From NCBI GenBank assembly GCA_934095865.1, contig CAKOKU010000003.1, positions 1 to 64,000 on the forward strand: a stretch of DNA of 64,000 nucleotides. The letters run 5' to 3'. This document shows, piece by piece, positions 9,526-18,640 of the stretch. The notes under the pieces are model-generated. The model was not told where the DNA came from. It ran no database searches and saw only the letters and a list, made by a program, of their open reading frames with translations. The stretch is from an uncultured Bacilli bacterium. GTDB taxonomy: Bacteria > Bacillota_I > Bacilli_A > RF39 > UBA660. How positions within the stretch are numbered: the stretch's first letter is position 1; each line of letters starts with the position of its first letter. The position numbers were made by a program, and so were the translations under genes.

Positions 9526-10403
9526 ATTTTAATTGTCAAACGAAAGAAAATGTTAATTTAAAAAATTATAATACTTACCGTGTAAGTGCCATGTGTAAAA
9601 CGATGTTTTTCCCAAAAAATGTAGCTGAGTTACAAGATGTTATTAGTAATTGCTTACATTTAGGAATAAAGTTTTTTGTTTTAGGAAATGGCTCAAATGT
9701 TATTTTAAATGGCGAGTATTTTGATGGCGTCGTTATAAATATGTTGTCTTTAACGGGTGCTGAAAAGGTAGGTGCAGATGAAATAATTGCTTATAGTGGA
9801 ACGATGATGCCAAAATTAGTACGTTTTGCTCTTGATAATAATTTACAAGGATTAGAATGGGCAAGTGGAATTCCTGGAACTCTAGGTGGTGGCATTTATG
9901 GCAATTGTGGGGCTTATAAAGAGTGTATTTTTGATTATTTAGAGGAAATTATTGTTCTTCATAATGGTAAAATTGAGCATATGAAAAAAGAAAAAGTTGC
10001 TTATGATTACCGTACCTCGTTTTTTAAAAATAAAAAGCAATATGTAATTGTGGCCGCACGTCTTAAATTAAAACCTGGTAATAAAGAGGCTGGTCAAGAA
10101 ATTATTGCTGATCGCCTAAAAAGAAGAATGGCTAGTCAACCCCTGACTTATCCTTCTGCTGGTTCAGTTTTTAGAAATCCAGCCGTTGATATTTATGCCG
10201 GTAAGCTTATTGAAGACTGTAACTTAAAAGGCTATAAAATTGGTGGGGCAGAAGTATCTAATAAACACGCTAATTTTATTGTAAATACAGGTGGCGCAAC
10301 TGCTAAAGATATTATAACTATTATAAATTACTTAAAAAAAACTATTAAAGATAAATATGATATTGATTTAATTTTAGAACAAGAAATAGTTAATTGGGAG
10401 TAG
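9522..10403 (+). CDS. murB: UDP-N-acetylenolpyruvoylglucosamine reductase
   Basis: A 293-residue flavoprotein of the Gram-positive type. It reduces UDP-GlcNAc-enolpyruvate to UDP-MurNAc with NADPH. The FAD-binding motifs LGNGSNVI and GIPGTLGGGIYGNCGAY are clear, the catalytic Ser region is PSAGSVFRNP, and the C-terminal Glu lies in EQEIVNW. It overlaps murG by 4 bases (ATGA), so translation is coupled. Confidence 0.97.
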   Translation: MNFNCQTKENVNLKNYNTYRVSAMCKTMFFPKNVAELQDVISNCLHLGIKFFVLGNGSNVILNGEYFDGVVINMLSLTGAEKVGADEIIAYSGTMMPKLVRFALDNNLQGLEWASGIPGTLGGGIYGNCGAYKECIFDYLEEIIVLHNGKIEHMKKEKVAYDYRTSFFKNKKQYVIVAARLKLKPGNKEAGQEIIADRLKRRMASQPLTYPSAGSVFRNPAVDIYAGKLIEDCNLKGYKIGGAEVSNKHANFIVNTGGATAKDIITIINYLKKTIKDKYDIDLILEQEIVNWE

Positions 10404-10406
10404 TTT

Positions 10407-11162
10407 ATGAAACAAAAAGTAAATAAAAAAAATAAGAGGCATTTAAATAAAAAACGCTTTTTGGGTTTTTTATTTATAATTGGGTTAATAGCTGCGGGTA
10501 TTATGGTAATCTTAAATATTCGGGTTAAAAATGTTATTATTATAGGTAATAATTATGTAAGTGATGCAACTATTATTAGAAAAGGCAATTTAAAAGATTA
10601 TCCCCTTTTTAGAGACATTAATTCTAAAACTTTGCAACAAGAATTAAATGAAATACCTTTAATCGAAGTTAATAAAATTGTTAAATATCCTAACGGCACT
10701 TTAAAAATAGTAGTAGATGAAGAAAATCCTTTAGCATATATAATTTCTAATGAAGAAATTTTAACTAGTAAAAATAATACTTATAAGGATATAGATTTAA
10801 AGGTTACTTCAATGCCAACTATTAGGACTATACTAAGTAATGATGCCAGTCTTAATTTAGTTAAAGCTTTAAATAAAATAGATGATAATATTAGACAAAT
10901 GATAAGTGAAATTGAGTATTCACCAACTATAAGTACTAGTGGCAAAGTAATTGATGATAAACGATTTACATTTTATATGAATGATGGTAATATAGCGGTC
11001 ATTAATACAATTAATATAGATAAATTTAATGATTACTTAGAAGTAGTAAGTAAAACTTATGATTCATTTGGCCACGTTGTTACAGGAACTTATAATTTTG
11101 ACTCAGGAACTTCTAATGTAGTTTTCCAAGAAAATGAAAGTAGTAGTGGTTCAGGTGAATAA
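10407..11162 (+). CDS. divIB: Cell division protein DivIB/FtsQ
   Basis: 251 residues with a short basic cytoplasmic N-terminus, one transmembrane helix (about 18-38), then a POTRA-type domain (VKNVIIIGNNYVSDATIIRK) and a beta domain, as in DivIB/FtsQ. This divisome protein bridges early and late division proteins. It starts 3 bases after murB; the mur-divIB order is a standard division and cell-wall neighbourhood. Sequence conservation in this family is low, so the call rests on topology, POTRA pattern and context. Confidence 0.85.
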   Translation: MKQKVNKKNKRHLNKKRFLGFLFIIGLIAAGIMVILNIRVKNVIIIGNNYVSDATIIRKGNLKDYPLFRDINSKTLQQELNEIPLIEVNKIVKYPNGTLKIVVDEENPLAYIISNEEILTSKNNTYKDIDLKVTSMPTIRTILSNDASLNLVKALNKIDDNIRQMISEIEYSPTISTSGKVIDDKRFTFYMNDGNIAVINTINIDKFNDYLEVVSKTYDSFGHVVTGTYNFDSGTSNVVFQENESSSGSGE

Positions 11163-11784
11163 CAAAATTAATTATAATAAACAAATGCGAGAGATAATTA
11201 CCTCTTTTGATGGGAAGGTAAAAAAATTACTATTACATTCTTGTTGTGCTCCTTGTAGTTCAGCTTGTATTGAACGATTAACTCCTTTTTTTGATATTAC
11301 TATTGTTTATTATAATCCTAATATTGAACCATATGAAGAATATTTAAAAAGAAAAGAAGAAGAAATTAAATTTATAGATAGATATCCTAATGTTCATAAA
11401 TTAGACATTATTGATTGTGATTATGATAATGAAGCTTTTCAAAAAATAGCCGTTGGCTTGGAAAATGAACCGGAAAGAGGAAAACGTTGCTTAAAATGTT
11501 ATAATTTACGAATGGAATATACAGCTAGAAAAGCTAAAGAGTTAGGATATGATTATTTTGCTACTACTTTAACGTTAAGTCCCTTAAAGGATAGTCAAGT
11601 TATTAATAATATTGGGTATGCTATTAGTAAAAGAATTGACATTCCTTATTTATGTAGTGATTTTAAAAAAGAGAATGGTTATAAAAGAAGTATTGAGCTT
11701 TCTAAAGAGTATAACTTATACCGTCAAAACTTTTGTGGTTGTATTTATTCGAAAAGAAACGTTGACCAAACTAATCAAAAGTGA
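11155..11784 (+). CDS. queH: Epoxyqueuosine reductase QueH
   Basis: About 209 residues of the QueH (DUF208) family, which performs the last step of queuosine synthesis, reducing epoxyqueuosine in tRNA. The paired cysteines HSCCAPCSS near the N-terminus and the later GKRCLKCYNLR cysteines are the family's metal/cluster ligands; FATTLTLSPLKD is also typical. The GTG at 11155 gives the family-like N-terminus MNNKINYNKQM; an ATG at 11134 in the same frame lies deep inside divIB and is less likely. It overlaps the end of divIB. No other que genes are visible in the window. Confidence 0.9.
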   Translation: MNNKINYNKQMREIITSFDGKVKKLLLHSCCAPCSSACIERLTPFFDITIVYYNPNIEPYEEYLKRKEEEIKFIDRYPNVHKLDIIDCDYDNEAFQKIAVGLENEPERGKRCLKCYNLRMEYTARKAKELGYDYFATTLTLSPLKDSQVINNIGYAISKRIDIPYLCSDFKKENGYKRSIELSKEYNLYRQNFCGCIYSKRNVDQTNQK

Positions 11785-11815
11785 TATACTACGTAACTAC
11801 GAGTGAATAGACATT

Positions 11816-11869
11816 ATGAAAAGAAGAGAAGAATTAGAAATTAAACTTTATGAAAAATTAGGTGGGTAA
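11816..11869 (+). other. Short frame preceding a frameshifted gene
   Basis: Encodes MKRREELEIKLYEKLGG and stops. The adjoining frame continues without a stop into the gene at 11929; one added base in the GGG at 11864-11867 would join them. It is most likely the lost N-terminus of that gene. Confidence 0.35.
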
Positions 11870-11928
11870 AAAGAATTAGAAGAATTGGAGTAAAAGCAGA
11901 TAGCTTTTTTAATAACGTTAGTCTTGCT

Positions 11929-12354
11929 TTGACGCCAAAGTCAAAACGTGCTAAAAAGTTAGCTAAAGTGAATAAAAATAAGTTCTTTGATCCATCTTTA
12001 AAAGTTGAAGGGGTTGTGAAGTATAAAAGAAAAATTAAAGGTTGTGCTCCGTTGAGCTTTGCTTATGGCTCTATGTTAGCTTTAACTGGTGGTTTATATG
12101 CCACGATGGGAATGCCTTTTTTGGGATTTGCTATTTATTTTGCTGGTGCCGGCTTAGTTTTTTGTACTGCCATGGCTTACCGTTATGATGAGTTAAGAGC
12201 TAAGAGAACTCAAGAGAAGTGGCGTTCTAAATATGAAAATCAAAAAGTTGATGTTATTAGTGATATAATGGATACTAATAAAGAATTGGGACATCCTGGT
12301 ATTGAGATTGTTGATGAAAAAATAAAATTCAAGCAACAAGCTTATGTGAATTAA
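11929..12354 (+). CDS. Small two-helix membrane protein, probably a frameshifted remnant
   Basis: A 141-residue frame with a basic N-terminus (KSKRAKKLAKVNKNK), two adjoining hydrophobic segments at about residues 45-82, and a charged C-terminus. I do not recognise the family. The TTG start at 11929 has no ribosome binding site, and the same frame is open back to about 11860. An out-of-frame coding-like segment continues downstream to 12515. The locus reads best as one gene of roughly 210 codons with two single-base deletions in homopolymers. Confidence 0.5.
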   Translation: MTPKSKRAKKLAKVNKNKFFDPSLKVEGVVKYKRKIKGCAPLSFAYGSMLALTGGLYATMGMPFLGFAIYFAGAGLVFCTAMAYRYDELRAKRTQEKWRSKYENQKVDVISDIMDTNKELGHPGIEIVDEKIKFKQQAYVN

Positions 12355-12515
12355 CTAGCAATGCCGAATTATCTGATCTAAAAAGATATGCTGCTTATTT
12401 AAAGTCTTGCGTCGAGGCTTCTAAAGGCAGTCAGCCATTACCAACTCTTGATTGCAGTGATAAAAAAGTTAAAACTTTAAGACTAGTTCCAAGCTATGCT
12501 AAAACTCGTAAGTAA
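12318..12515 (+). pseudogene. Out-of-frame C-terminal continuation of the 11929 gene
   Basis: A frame open from 12318 encodes a hydrophilic segment containing SNAELSDLKRYAAYLKSC and ending SYAKTRK at TAA 12513-12515. It has no start codon or ribosome binding site of its own. It is in the -1 frame relative to the preceding gene, and an A6 run at 12317-12322 is the likely deletion point. Its codon use matches neighbouring genes. Confidence 0.45.
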
Positions 12516-12566
12516 TTTTAAAGATTTTATTAAAGATGTGATGTAGGTATACATGACGTTTTTTTG

Positions 12567-12595
12567 TTTACTATTTAAGTATGGTTTGCTATAAT
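12567..12595 (+). promoter_or_regulatory. Promoter of mtaB
   Basis: TTTACT (12567-12572), 17-base spacer ending in TGC, TATAAT (12590-12595). The predicted start site near 12602 lies after an ATG at 12581, which supports the later ATG as the true start of mtaB. Confidence 0.65.
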
Positions 12596-12619
12596 ACCCA
12601 TAGTTTGGAGTGTTGTAAT

Positions 12620-13903
12620 ATGACTTTTAAAATAATAACTTTAGGGTGTAAAGTTAATGCTTATGAATCAGAAGTAATGCAAGAAAAATTGATTAAAGCT
12701 GGGTTTAGCCTACAAGAAGAAGATAAAACTAGTGATATTGTTATTATTAATACTTGTTCAGTAACAAACATGGCTGATAGTAAGTCACGAAAAATAATTC
12801 GTCATATGAAGAGAGAAAATCAAGAAGCCGTATTAGTCGTATGTGGATGTTCCGCCGAAAATCATCAAATAGAATTACAGGATTTAGGAATAGATATTTT
12901 AATAGGGAATAGTGGAAAGTCAAAAATAGTAGAACTTATTAATAATTATTTGATTGATAAAACGCCATATACTTATTTTGCTGGGACTAGAGATTTAGAT
13001 TTTGAAGATATGGAAGTTGATAAGTTCAATTCGCATACTAGAGGCTTTATTAAAATTCAAGATGGTTGTAATAATTTTTGCTCTTATTGTATAATTCCTT
13101 TTATGCGTGGCAATATTCGTAGCAAAGATTTTCAAACGGCTATTTTTGAAGCAGAGCATTTAGCTCAAAACGGTCATCAAGAAATTGTTTTAACCGGAAT
13201 TCATACTGGCTCTTATGGGTGTGGAACAGATCATGATTTGACTGATTTAATAAATGCTATGTCTAAGATTGAAAAATTGCAAAACATTAGAATTTCTAGC
13301 ATCGAAGTAACTGAACTTGATGATAAATTTATGGAAATGTTAAAAAGTAATCCTAAGGTTTGTCATCATATGCATATACCTTTACAATCTGGTTCAGATA
13401 AAATATTAAAGTTAATGAATCGTAAATATAATAAAAAAGAGTTTCTTGATAAGATCAAAAAAATCCGCGAATGTATACCGGATATTAATATAACTACCGA
13501 TGTTATAACTGGTTTTCCTAATGAGACCGAAGAAGATTTTGAAGAATGCTTAAATTTTGTGCGAGAAATAGGTTTTAGTAAAGTACATACTTTCCCATAT
13601 TCTGAAAGAACCGGTACTGCGGCGGCCAAAATGAAAAACCAAGTGCCAATGAATATTAGAAAAGAACGCGCTAAAAAGTTGATTGAATTATCTGATGAAT
13701 TAGAATTTAATTATAATAAGCACCAGATTGGTAAAATATTTAAAACTTTGATTGAAGAAGTTAATGATAATGAGTCTAGTGGGCATACATCTACATATTT
13801 AAAAGTAATTGTAAAAGAAAAGCTAGAACATAATAAATTTTATAATATCAAGATAACGGAAGCCTATAAAGACTATGTCGTTGGTATTATTATAAATAAT
13901 TAG
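12620..13903 (+). CDS. mtaB: tRNA methylthiotransferase MtaB (N6-threonylcarbamoyladenosine)
   Basis: A 427-residue radical SAM methylthiotransferase. It adds a methylthio group to t6A37 of tRNA. The N-terminal UPF0004 domain has its three cluster cysteines in TLGCKVNAYES, NTCSVTN and VVCGCSAEN. The radical SAM motif is CNNFCSYC near residue 145, and a TRAM domain ends the protein. The LGCKVN signature separates MtaB from MiaB and RimO (which have LGCxKN). The ATG at 12620 has GGAG 9 bases upstream; the upstream ATG at 12581 would precede the predicted transcription start. Confidence 0.93.
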   Translation: MTFKIITLGCKVNAYESEVMQEKLIKAGFSLQEEDKTSDIVIINTCSVTNMADSKSRKIIRHMKRENQEAVLVVCGCSAENHQIELQDLGIDILIGNSGKSKIVELINNYLIDKTPYTYFAGTRDLDFEDMEVDKFNSHTRGFIKIQDGCNNFCSYCIIPFMRGNIRSKDFQTAIFEAEHLAQNGHQEIVLTGIHTGSYGCGTDHDLTDLINAMSKIEKLQNIRISSIEVTELDDKFMEMLKSNPKVCHHMHIPLQSGSDKILKLMNRKYNKKEFLDKIKKIRECIPDINITTDVITGFPNETEEDFEECLNFVREIGFSKVHTFPYSERTGTAAAKMKNQVPMNIRKERAKKLIELSDELEFNYNKHQIGKIFKTLIEEVNDNESSGHTSTYLKVIVKEKLEHNKFYNIKITEAYKDYVVGIIINN

Positions 13904-13922
13904 GGGTTTAATACCCTTTTTT
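13903..13922 (+). terminator. Intrinsic terminator of mtaB
   Basis: GGGT (13904-13907) pairs with ACCC (13913-13916) across a short loop, followed by TTTTTT. It begins at the mtaB stop codon. The stem is short. Confidence 0.55.
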
Positions 13923-13984
13923 ATGATGGTATAATGTAAAATAAGAAATATAATAGGGTTATTAAAAAGAATAAAGAGGTCGAA

Positions 13985-14488
13985 ATGAAATATAAAGAAA
14001 TCTTAAATAGCTATATAATAAAGGAAATATTAAAGGCTTTAATTGTGGTTTTGATAATTGTTATTATGGCTATAAAAATTAGTACTTACTTTTTTAGAAA
14101 TAATGTTAATACTGTTTATACAGCAAATAATCTAATTATTGATCTACAACCAAATATTAAAAAATCTTTAAATAAAATGAGCGATTATGAATCGTTAACA
14201 ATGCGGGGAAATATAGTTAATGTTACTAATAATGGTGAGTATTCTAAGTATAAGATGCTTGTGTGTGGTAAAAAAAGTAAAGATTTAAGATTGAATATAA
14301 GTAATAATAATATTAAGAACCTTAATGATTATGTTTACGAAAATGGTTGTTATACTATTCTTGAAGAAGAGATAGATTCTAATAGTATGAATACTTATGA
14401 ATTGAAACTTTTCTTGGCAAAGTTGAGTAAGGTTAGTGATATTATAGTTAATTATAAGATTAAAATTGTTAGTTCTGAAAATAAATAG
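13985..14488 (+). CDS. Uncharacterised single-pass membrane protein
   Basis: 167 residues: a short cytoplasmic N-terminus, one transmembrane helix at about residues 16-36, then an Asn/Lys-rich extracytoplasmic domain with two cysteines (MLVCGK, ENGCYT). A TATAAT box lies at about 13930 and AGAGGTC precedes the ATG. It ends convergent with the ylbJ-like gene. No known family recognised. Confidence 0.65.
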   Translation: MKYKEILNSYIIKEILKALIVVLIIVIMAIKISTYFFRNNVNTVYTANNLIIDLQPNIKKSLNKMSDYESLTMRGNIVNVTNNGEYSKYKMLVCGKKSKDLRLNISNNNIKNLNDYVYENGCYTILEEEIDSNSMNTYELKLFLAKLSKVSDIIVNYKIKIVSSENK

Positions 14489-14507
14489 ATTGAATGGTTA
14501 TTTTCTG

Positions 14508-14531
14508 AATATGATATTTGTCATATTTTTA
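14508..14531. terminator. Possible terminator between convergent genes
   Basis: A 7-bp stem, AATATGA (14508-14514) with TCATATT (14521-14527), followed by a short T run, in the 91-base gap between two convergent genes. Confidence 0.35.
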
Positions 14532-14579
14532 TACGTAGCATAGTCTTTTAGCTAGTTATTACGGTTACATTTTATTTAA

Positions 14580-15431
14580 TTAAATGAAGATAGTTATAAA
14601 CAAATATAAAATAATACTAATTATTACAGCATAGAAACGACCATATAAATAGTTGGTATCACTGATATTTGTTTTATTTAAAATACTTTTTACTTGCATA
14701 TAGATAGATAAACCACCAAAATTTAGATAAATAAGAATTAAAATAGAAGTGATATAAAGGGGATAAGGCGTTTTTGCTAGGTAATTTAAGCCATTTGTTA
14801 CCTCTAAGATACCAATAAAAGGACTTAGTGCTTTGGGAATATAGATACTTATTAAATTGAAAATGATGATCATTTCTAGAATACAAAGAAAAATATTAGT
14901 GGCATTGTTAGTTTCTTTAATCAGAAGTTCATTAAAAGGAATTTCCTTAGCCTTTTCTAAATTTGTATGATGTGTTGGTTTTTGAATTAAATAAATAATA
15001 ATGTTGGTGGAATAGGAAATTAGTATTAAAATTAAAGCTTGTTTTATTGGGATGATTGTTTGTAACATTGTTATTAAAAATAACGGATTGATAAAAAAAT
15101 TGCACATAATATACTTATTAGCATCCTTAATGGTTATTTGTTTTTTATCTAGTAAATCTTTTATAATTACGGCATTGTTAGGAGTTCCACTTAAAATACT
15201 AATTAATAAAATATATATATATGAATTCTTAAATAATTTAGTTAAGTAGTATGGAAGATTATAATTAATTAATATTTTACTTAAGATATACATGGGAAAT
15301 AGAGAAATAAAGACTTTAGTTAGAAAAAGATTACAACTAGTTAAGATAGAAGAACTAACTAGATTGGTATTTGTAAATATTAAGTAAATAAATAGTAGTG
15401 ACAGGCTTATTATAAATAAATTTCGTTTCAT
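14580..15431 (-). CDS. ylbJ: YlbJ-like integral membrane protein (nucleoside-recognition fold)
   Basis: 283 residues with about 7-8 hydrophobic helices. The segment SGTPNNAVIIKDLL followed by NPLF resembles the conserved Gly-Pro/Asn loop of the YlbJ/SpoIVA-associated Gate (nucleoside recognition) family. In B. subtilis ylbJ lies two genes from ylbL, and here the ylbL homologue is the divergent neighbour 42 bases away, which supports the call. YlbJ is needed for sporulation in B. subtilis; whether this organism sporulates is unknown. Assignment is from weak motif similarity plus synteny. Confidence 0.6.
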   Translation of the reverse strand: MKRNLFIISLSLLFIYLIFTNTNLVSSSILTSCNLFLTKVFISLFPMYILSKILINYNLPYYLTKLFKNSYIYILLISILSGTPNNAVIIKDLLDKKQITIKDANKYIMCNFFINPLFLITMLQTIIPIKQALILILISYSTNIIIYLIQKPTHHTNLEKAKEIPFNELLIKETNNATNIFLCILEMIIIFNLISIYIPKALSPFIGILEVTNGLNYLAKTPYPLYITSILILIYLNFGGLSIYMQVKSILNKTNISDTNYLYGRFYAVIISIILYLFITIFI

Positions 15432-15472
15432 ATCTTTATCCTTTTTTGGTATAATTAATTAAGGTGATTCAT

Positions 15473-16477
15473 TTGACTAATAAAATATATTCGAATGTAA
15501 AGAAAACAATTACGGAAAATTGGCGATTATTTCTTGCTTTAATAGGAGTAGCTTTTTTATTTTGCTATGATACATCTTATGTTGTTTATACTCCTGGAGG
15601 ATATATTGATTTAAGTGATAGAATTGAAGTAACTAATGGTAATAATGCGGTTGGCAGCTTGGGTATGGCTTATGTTTCAATGATAAAGGGAAATTTATTT
15701 TTTGTAGGTTTGAGTTATTTAAATAAAAATTGGGATTTAGTTAGCAAGAATGATATAACTTATGATAATGAAACTATGAAAATAGCGGAAAAAAGAGAAA
15801 GAATTAGTATGGAAGAAGCTGTTAGTAATGCTAAAATAGCAGCCTTTAAATTAGCTAATAAGAGTTATAATATTTTGAATACTAAACATATTATTACTTA
15901 TCTAGATAATCAAGATACAACTTTAGAAGTTTTTGATGAAGTTAAAAGAGTTGATGGTATTGATATTGTAGATATTGCTAATATAAGAGAATTAGTTAGT
16001 AAAAAAGATGTTGGTGATTATATTAACTTAGAGGTTCTTAGAGATGAAAAGTTAATAAATGCTACGGCAAAAATCCAAGAAGTAAATGGTAATAAGTTGG
16101 TCGGAATAGCGTTTACTAATGTTAATGAAGTAGAAACTGATCCGGAAGTTAATGTTAAGGTAAAAGATAATGAATCAGGGCCATCTGGTGGATTGATGAT
16201 GAGTCTTGGTATCTATAATAGCTTAGTAAGTGAAGATATTACTAAAGGAAAGAAAATAATTGGTACGGGTACGATTGATAGTGAAGGTAATGTTGGTGAA
16301 ATAGGTGGGGTTAAATATAAATTAATTGGTGCTGTGAAAAATAAGGCTTCGGTGTTCTTATGTCCAAGGGCAAACTATGAAGAAGCCATTAGAGTTGCAC
16401 AATCTTATAATTATGATATAATGGTAATCGCAGTTGACACTTTAGAAGGTGCCATAGAGGAGTTGGCTAAATTATGA
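15473..16477 (+). CDS. ylbL: YlbL/SepM-type membrane PDZ-Lon (S16) protease
   Basis: 334 residues: a transmembrane anchor at about 17-35, a PDZ domain about 135-200, and a Lon-type S16 proteolytic domain at the C-terminus. The catalytic Ser is Ser238 in GPSGGLM and the Lys is Lys281 in GGVKYK, giving the 43-residue Ser-Lys spacing of Lon. There is no ATPase domain, as in YlbL and SepM, which cleave exported or membrane substrates. The TTG at 15473 has AAGGTGAT 4 bases upstream; GTG 15464 lies inside that RBS. The next gene overlaps by 4 bases. Confidence 0.9.
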   Translation: MTNKIYSNVKKTITENWRLFLALIGVAFLFCYDTSYVVYTPGGYIDLSDRIEVTNGNNAVGSLGMAYVSMIKGNLFFVGLSYLNKNWDLVSKNDITYDNETMKIAEKRERISMEEAVSNAKIAAFKLANKSYNILNTKHIITYLDNQDTTLEVFDEVKRVDGIDIVDIANIRELVSKKDVGDYINLEVLRDEKLINATAKIQEVNGNKLVGIAFTNVNEVETDPEVNVKVKDNESGPSGGLMMSLGIYNSLVSEDITKGKKIIGTGTIDSEGNVGEIGGVKYKLIGAVKNKASVFLCPRANYEEAIRVAQSYNYDIMVIAVDTLEGAIEELAKL

Positions 16478-17064
16478 ATTATTATAATAAAGATGTTTAT
16501 AATGATTTAGAAGCAATAAATAAATGTACTTATTTTAATGAATGGTTTAAGATTGTTGAACCAATCTTACTTCATGATGAATTTCAAAGACGTAAGCTTT
16601 TTTTGCATCATGAATCTTCAGTTTGGGATCATTGTATTCAAGTTTCTTTTAAATCATTTTTAGTAGCTAAGTTTTATAATTTAGATACTTATGTGGCCGC
16701 AGTTGCTGGTTTGTTACATGATTTTTATCCTCAAGCTTGGCAATATAGTGAAGAATTATATAATTTAGATCCTAGTTATTTGAGTAGATATATGAAAAAA
16801 CATAAAGGCTTAAAGGAGTTACATGGCTTTGTTCATGGCCGAGAAGCCGCTATTAATGCGCAAAAATTCTTCCCAGATTTAGTTAATAAGAAAATTTTAG
16901 ATAGTATTAAGTATCATATGTTTCCACTTACAATTATTCCCCCACATTATCTAGAAGGCTGGATTGTAAGTTCAATGGATAAAAAAGTATCTGCATCGGT
17001 ATTTAAAGATGTTAAAGAACTACCAAATTATGTTGGTATTCGAACTCATAAAGTGATTAAATAA
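16474..17064 (+). CDS. HD-domain phosphohydrolase-like protein
   Basis: 196 residues with an HD-type metal site: HHESSVWDHC, then GLLHDF (the HD pair), HGREAA, and KYHMFP as the later His. HD proteins hydrolyse phosphate esters of nucleotides or act as phosphodiesterases; the substrate is not evident. It overlaps ylbL by ATGA and is followed by a terminator, so the two form an operon. Confidence 0.75.
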   Translation: MNYYNKDVYNDLEAINKCTYFNEWFKIVEPILLHDEFQRRKLFLHHESSVWDHCIQVSFKSFLVAKFYNLDTYVAAVAGLLHDFYPQAWQYSEELYNLDPSYLSRYMKKHKGLKELHGFVHGREAAINAQKFFPDLVNKKILDSIKYHMFPLTIIPPHYLEGWIVSSMDKKVSASVFKDVKELPNYVGIRTHKVIK

Positions 17065-17088
17065 GCTCTTGATATTTAAGAGTTTTTT
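17065..17088 (+). terminator. Intrinsic terminator
   Basis: CTCTT (17066-17070) pairs with AAGAG (17078-17082), followed by TTTTTT, directly after the HD-gene stop. Confidence 0.65.
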
Positions 17089-17105
17089 AATTACCTTTTA
17101 AAACC

Positions 17106-17133
17106 TTGCAATTTATTGAAAATCCCGTATAAT
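17106..17133 (+). promoter_or_regulatory. Promoter, TTGCAA-16-TATAAT
   Basis: TTGCAA at 17106-17111 and TATAAT at 17128-17133, 20 bases before the ATG at 17153. The spacing leaves a very short untranslated leader containing CAGGTGAT. Confidence 0.65.
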
Positions 17134-17152
17134 AAATAGCCAGGTGATTTTT

Positions 17153-18028
17153 ATGTTAGTTAGCTTATTATATTACTTTGTTTTTGCTTGCATTTTGTTT
17201 TTTGTTAATACTTTTTTTAATAAAAGGTGTCGAAAAATAGGCAATGATATCTTATTTTACTTAGTATATTTAATTATTTGTGCAGGATATTTAGATGCGG
17301 TTGGTACTTCCTACAATTATATATTTTTAATAGTAGTTTTTACGATGTTGATTGAGCTTCTTTATAGTTATTCTTTTTCTGATGATAGAATGTCTTTTAA
17401 TATCAATTATTTTTTGGAAAAATATACTATAATTTTAATTAGTAGCATAATATTAGAAGGAATGTTTTTAAGTAAAGTTACTACTTTGTTACCAGACTTA
17501 GAAACAATGAAAACTATAATTTGGCTTTTAGTTTTATTCTATTTATATAATATGGCTAAAGAATTTTTGAATAATAAACAAAAAAAGGTCAAAAATAACC
17601 TTTTAAATAATAGAGAATATTTGATTGAAAACTATGCTAGATATAAATTTAAATATAATTATTTAGTTAATGATTATGATCTTGTGGTTCGTGATGTATG
17701 TTATGCCCTGATGATATATGAAGCGTATAATACGCCACGTCTAAAAAGAAATATTGATAACTTTTGTTTTGGTAAAATAAAGAATATTTCAAAATTGGGT
17801 ATTATGCAAGTAACAACTAAAAATTATATTACGGATGAAGAATCTATCCGTTTAGTTTGTAATGCTCTTGAAAAAGAATATGAAAAACTTAATAAAGATG
17901 TTTTAATTAATAAAAATAAAGCTGATATTGGTTATAAGTTAATTAATAATTATGTAACAGATAGAAAAAAAGCTGCTGTTATTGTTAAAATATATAATAT
18001 AATTAAAAGCTTTAAAGAATTAAAATAA
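17153..18028 (+). CDS. Uncharacterised polytopic membrane protein with cytoplasmic tail
   Basis: About 291 residues. Four or five hydrophobic helices occupy residues 1-140 and a basic, mostly helical soluble domain follows (150-291). The ATG at 17153 is chosen because AGGTGATTTTT lies immediately upstream. It is followed 32 bases later by another unrecognised gene with a very strong RBS, so they are likely cotranscribed. I do not recognise the family. Confidence 0.7.
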   Translation: MLVSLLYYFVFACILFFVNTFFNKRCRKIGNDILFYLVYLIICAGYLDAVGTSYNYIFLIVVFTMLIELLYSYSFSDDRMSFNINYFLEKYTIILISSIILEGMFLSKVTTLLPDLETMKTIIWLLVLFYLYNMAKEFLNNKQKKVKNNLLNNREYLIENYARYKFKYNYLVNDYDLVVRDVCYALMIYEAYNTPRLKRNIDNFCFGKIKNISKLGIMQVTTKNYITDEESIRLVCNALEKEYEKLNKDVLINKNKADIGYKLINNYVTDRKKAAVIVKIYNIIKSFKELK

Positions 18029-18060
18029 CATATAAATCATAGAATTAGGAGGTGATATAG

Positions 18061-18630
18061 GTGAAATATTTAATAGAAGTCCAAGATACTAAAGATTTAA
18101 AAAAAGTAAAGCAAGGCTTAAAACATAAAACTTTACCGTACAATATAACAACCATGGAGGGAGAAGTTTTGCATCATGGCTTAGAGGAAACGAAAAATGC
18201 TGCTTTTTTTACTTTTGAATTACCGGATAATATAGTTAACGTTAATACTTATTTGTTAAATAATTTAGATATTGTTTTTTTAAGTTCGCCTTTTTTACAT
18301 CATAGTCTTTTTTGGGGAAATGTTAGATCACTTTTTGCTGAAGATGTTTATGCCAATGATTGTTTTGTTTTAAGCAATGTTGGTGATTATAACCATTTTT
18401 ATGTGAGAAGCAAAGACCCAAAAGTGGAAAAGATTAGTTACCGAACAGTACTTAATGCTCTAAGAGATTATTATGCAGATATTTGGGGGCTTGTTTTTGA
18501 TTTTCAAAAATTTAATATTCGCTTTACTTTGAATAGTGCTGGTACTTTGGCCGAAGTTGTTGTGACCGCAGATGTTAAAAAGAATTATTTTAAACAATAT
18601 AAAAGAAATCTAGTAGAAGCTAGTAAATAA
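18061..18630 (+). CDS. Uncharacterised soluble protein
   Basis: 189 residues with no hydrophobic segment long enough for a membrane helix. It has no motif I recognise. The GTG start follows the strongest Shine-Dalgarno in the region (AGGAGGTGAT at 18048-18057). Probably in one unit with the preceding membrane protein; the stop is followed by a stem-loop that overlaps the RBS of the next gene. Confidence 0.7.
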   Translation: MKYLIEVQDTKDLKKVKQGLKHKTLPYNITTMEGEVLHHGLEETKNAAFFTFELPDNIVNVNTYLLNNLDIVFLSSPFLHHSLFWGNVRSLFAEDVYANDCFVLSNVGDYNHFYVRSKDPKVEKISYRTVLNALRDYYADIWGLVFDFQKFNIRFTLNSAGTLAEVVVTADVKKNYFKQYKRNLVEASK

Positions 18631-18640
18631 AAAAAATTAA

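Noticed and set aside
12300..12330. Programmed frameshift in the 11929 gene
   Set aside because: The A run is not in X XXY YYZ phase (GAA AAA ATA), and a second frame change occurs near the 5' end; decay fits better.
12581..12619. mtaB start at ATG 12581
   Set aside because: It lies between the -35 and -10 boxes of the predicted promoter; ATG 12620 has GGAG upstream and matches the family N-terminus.
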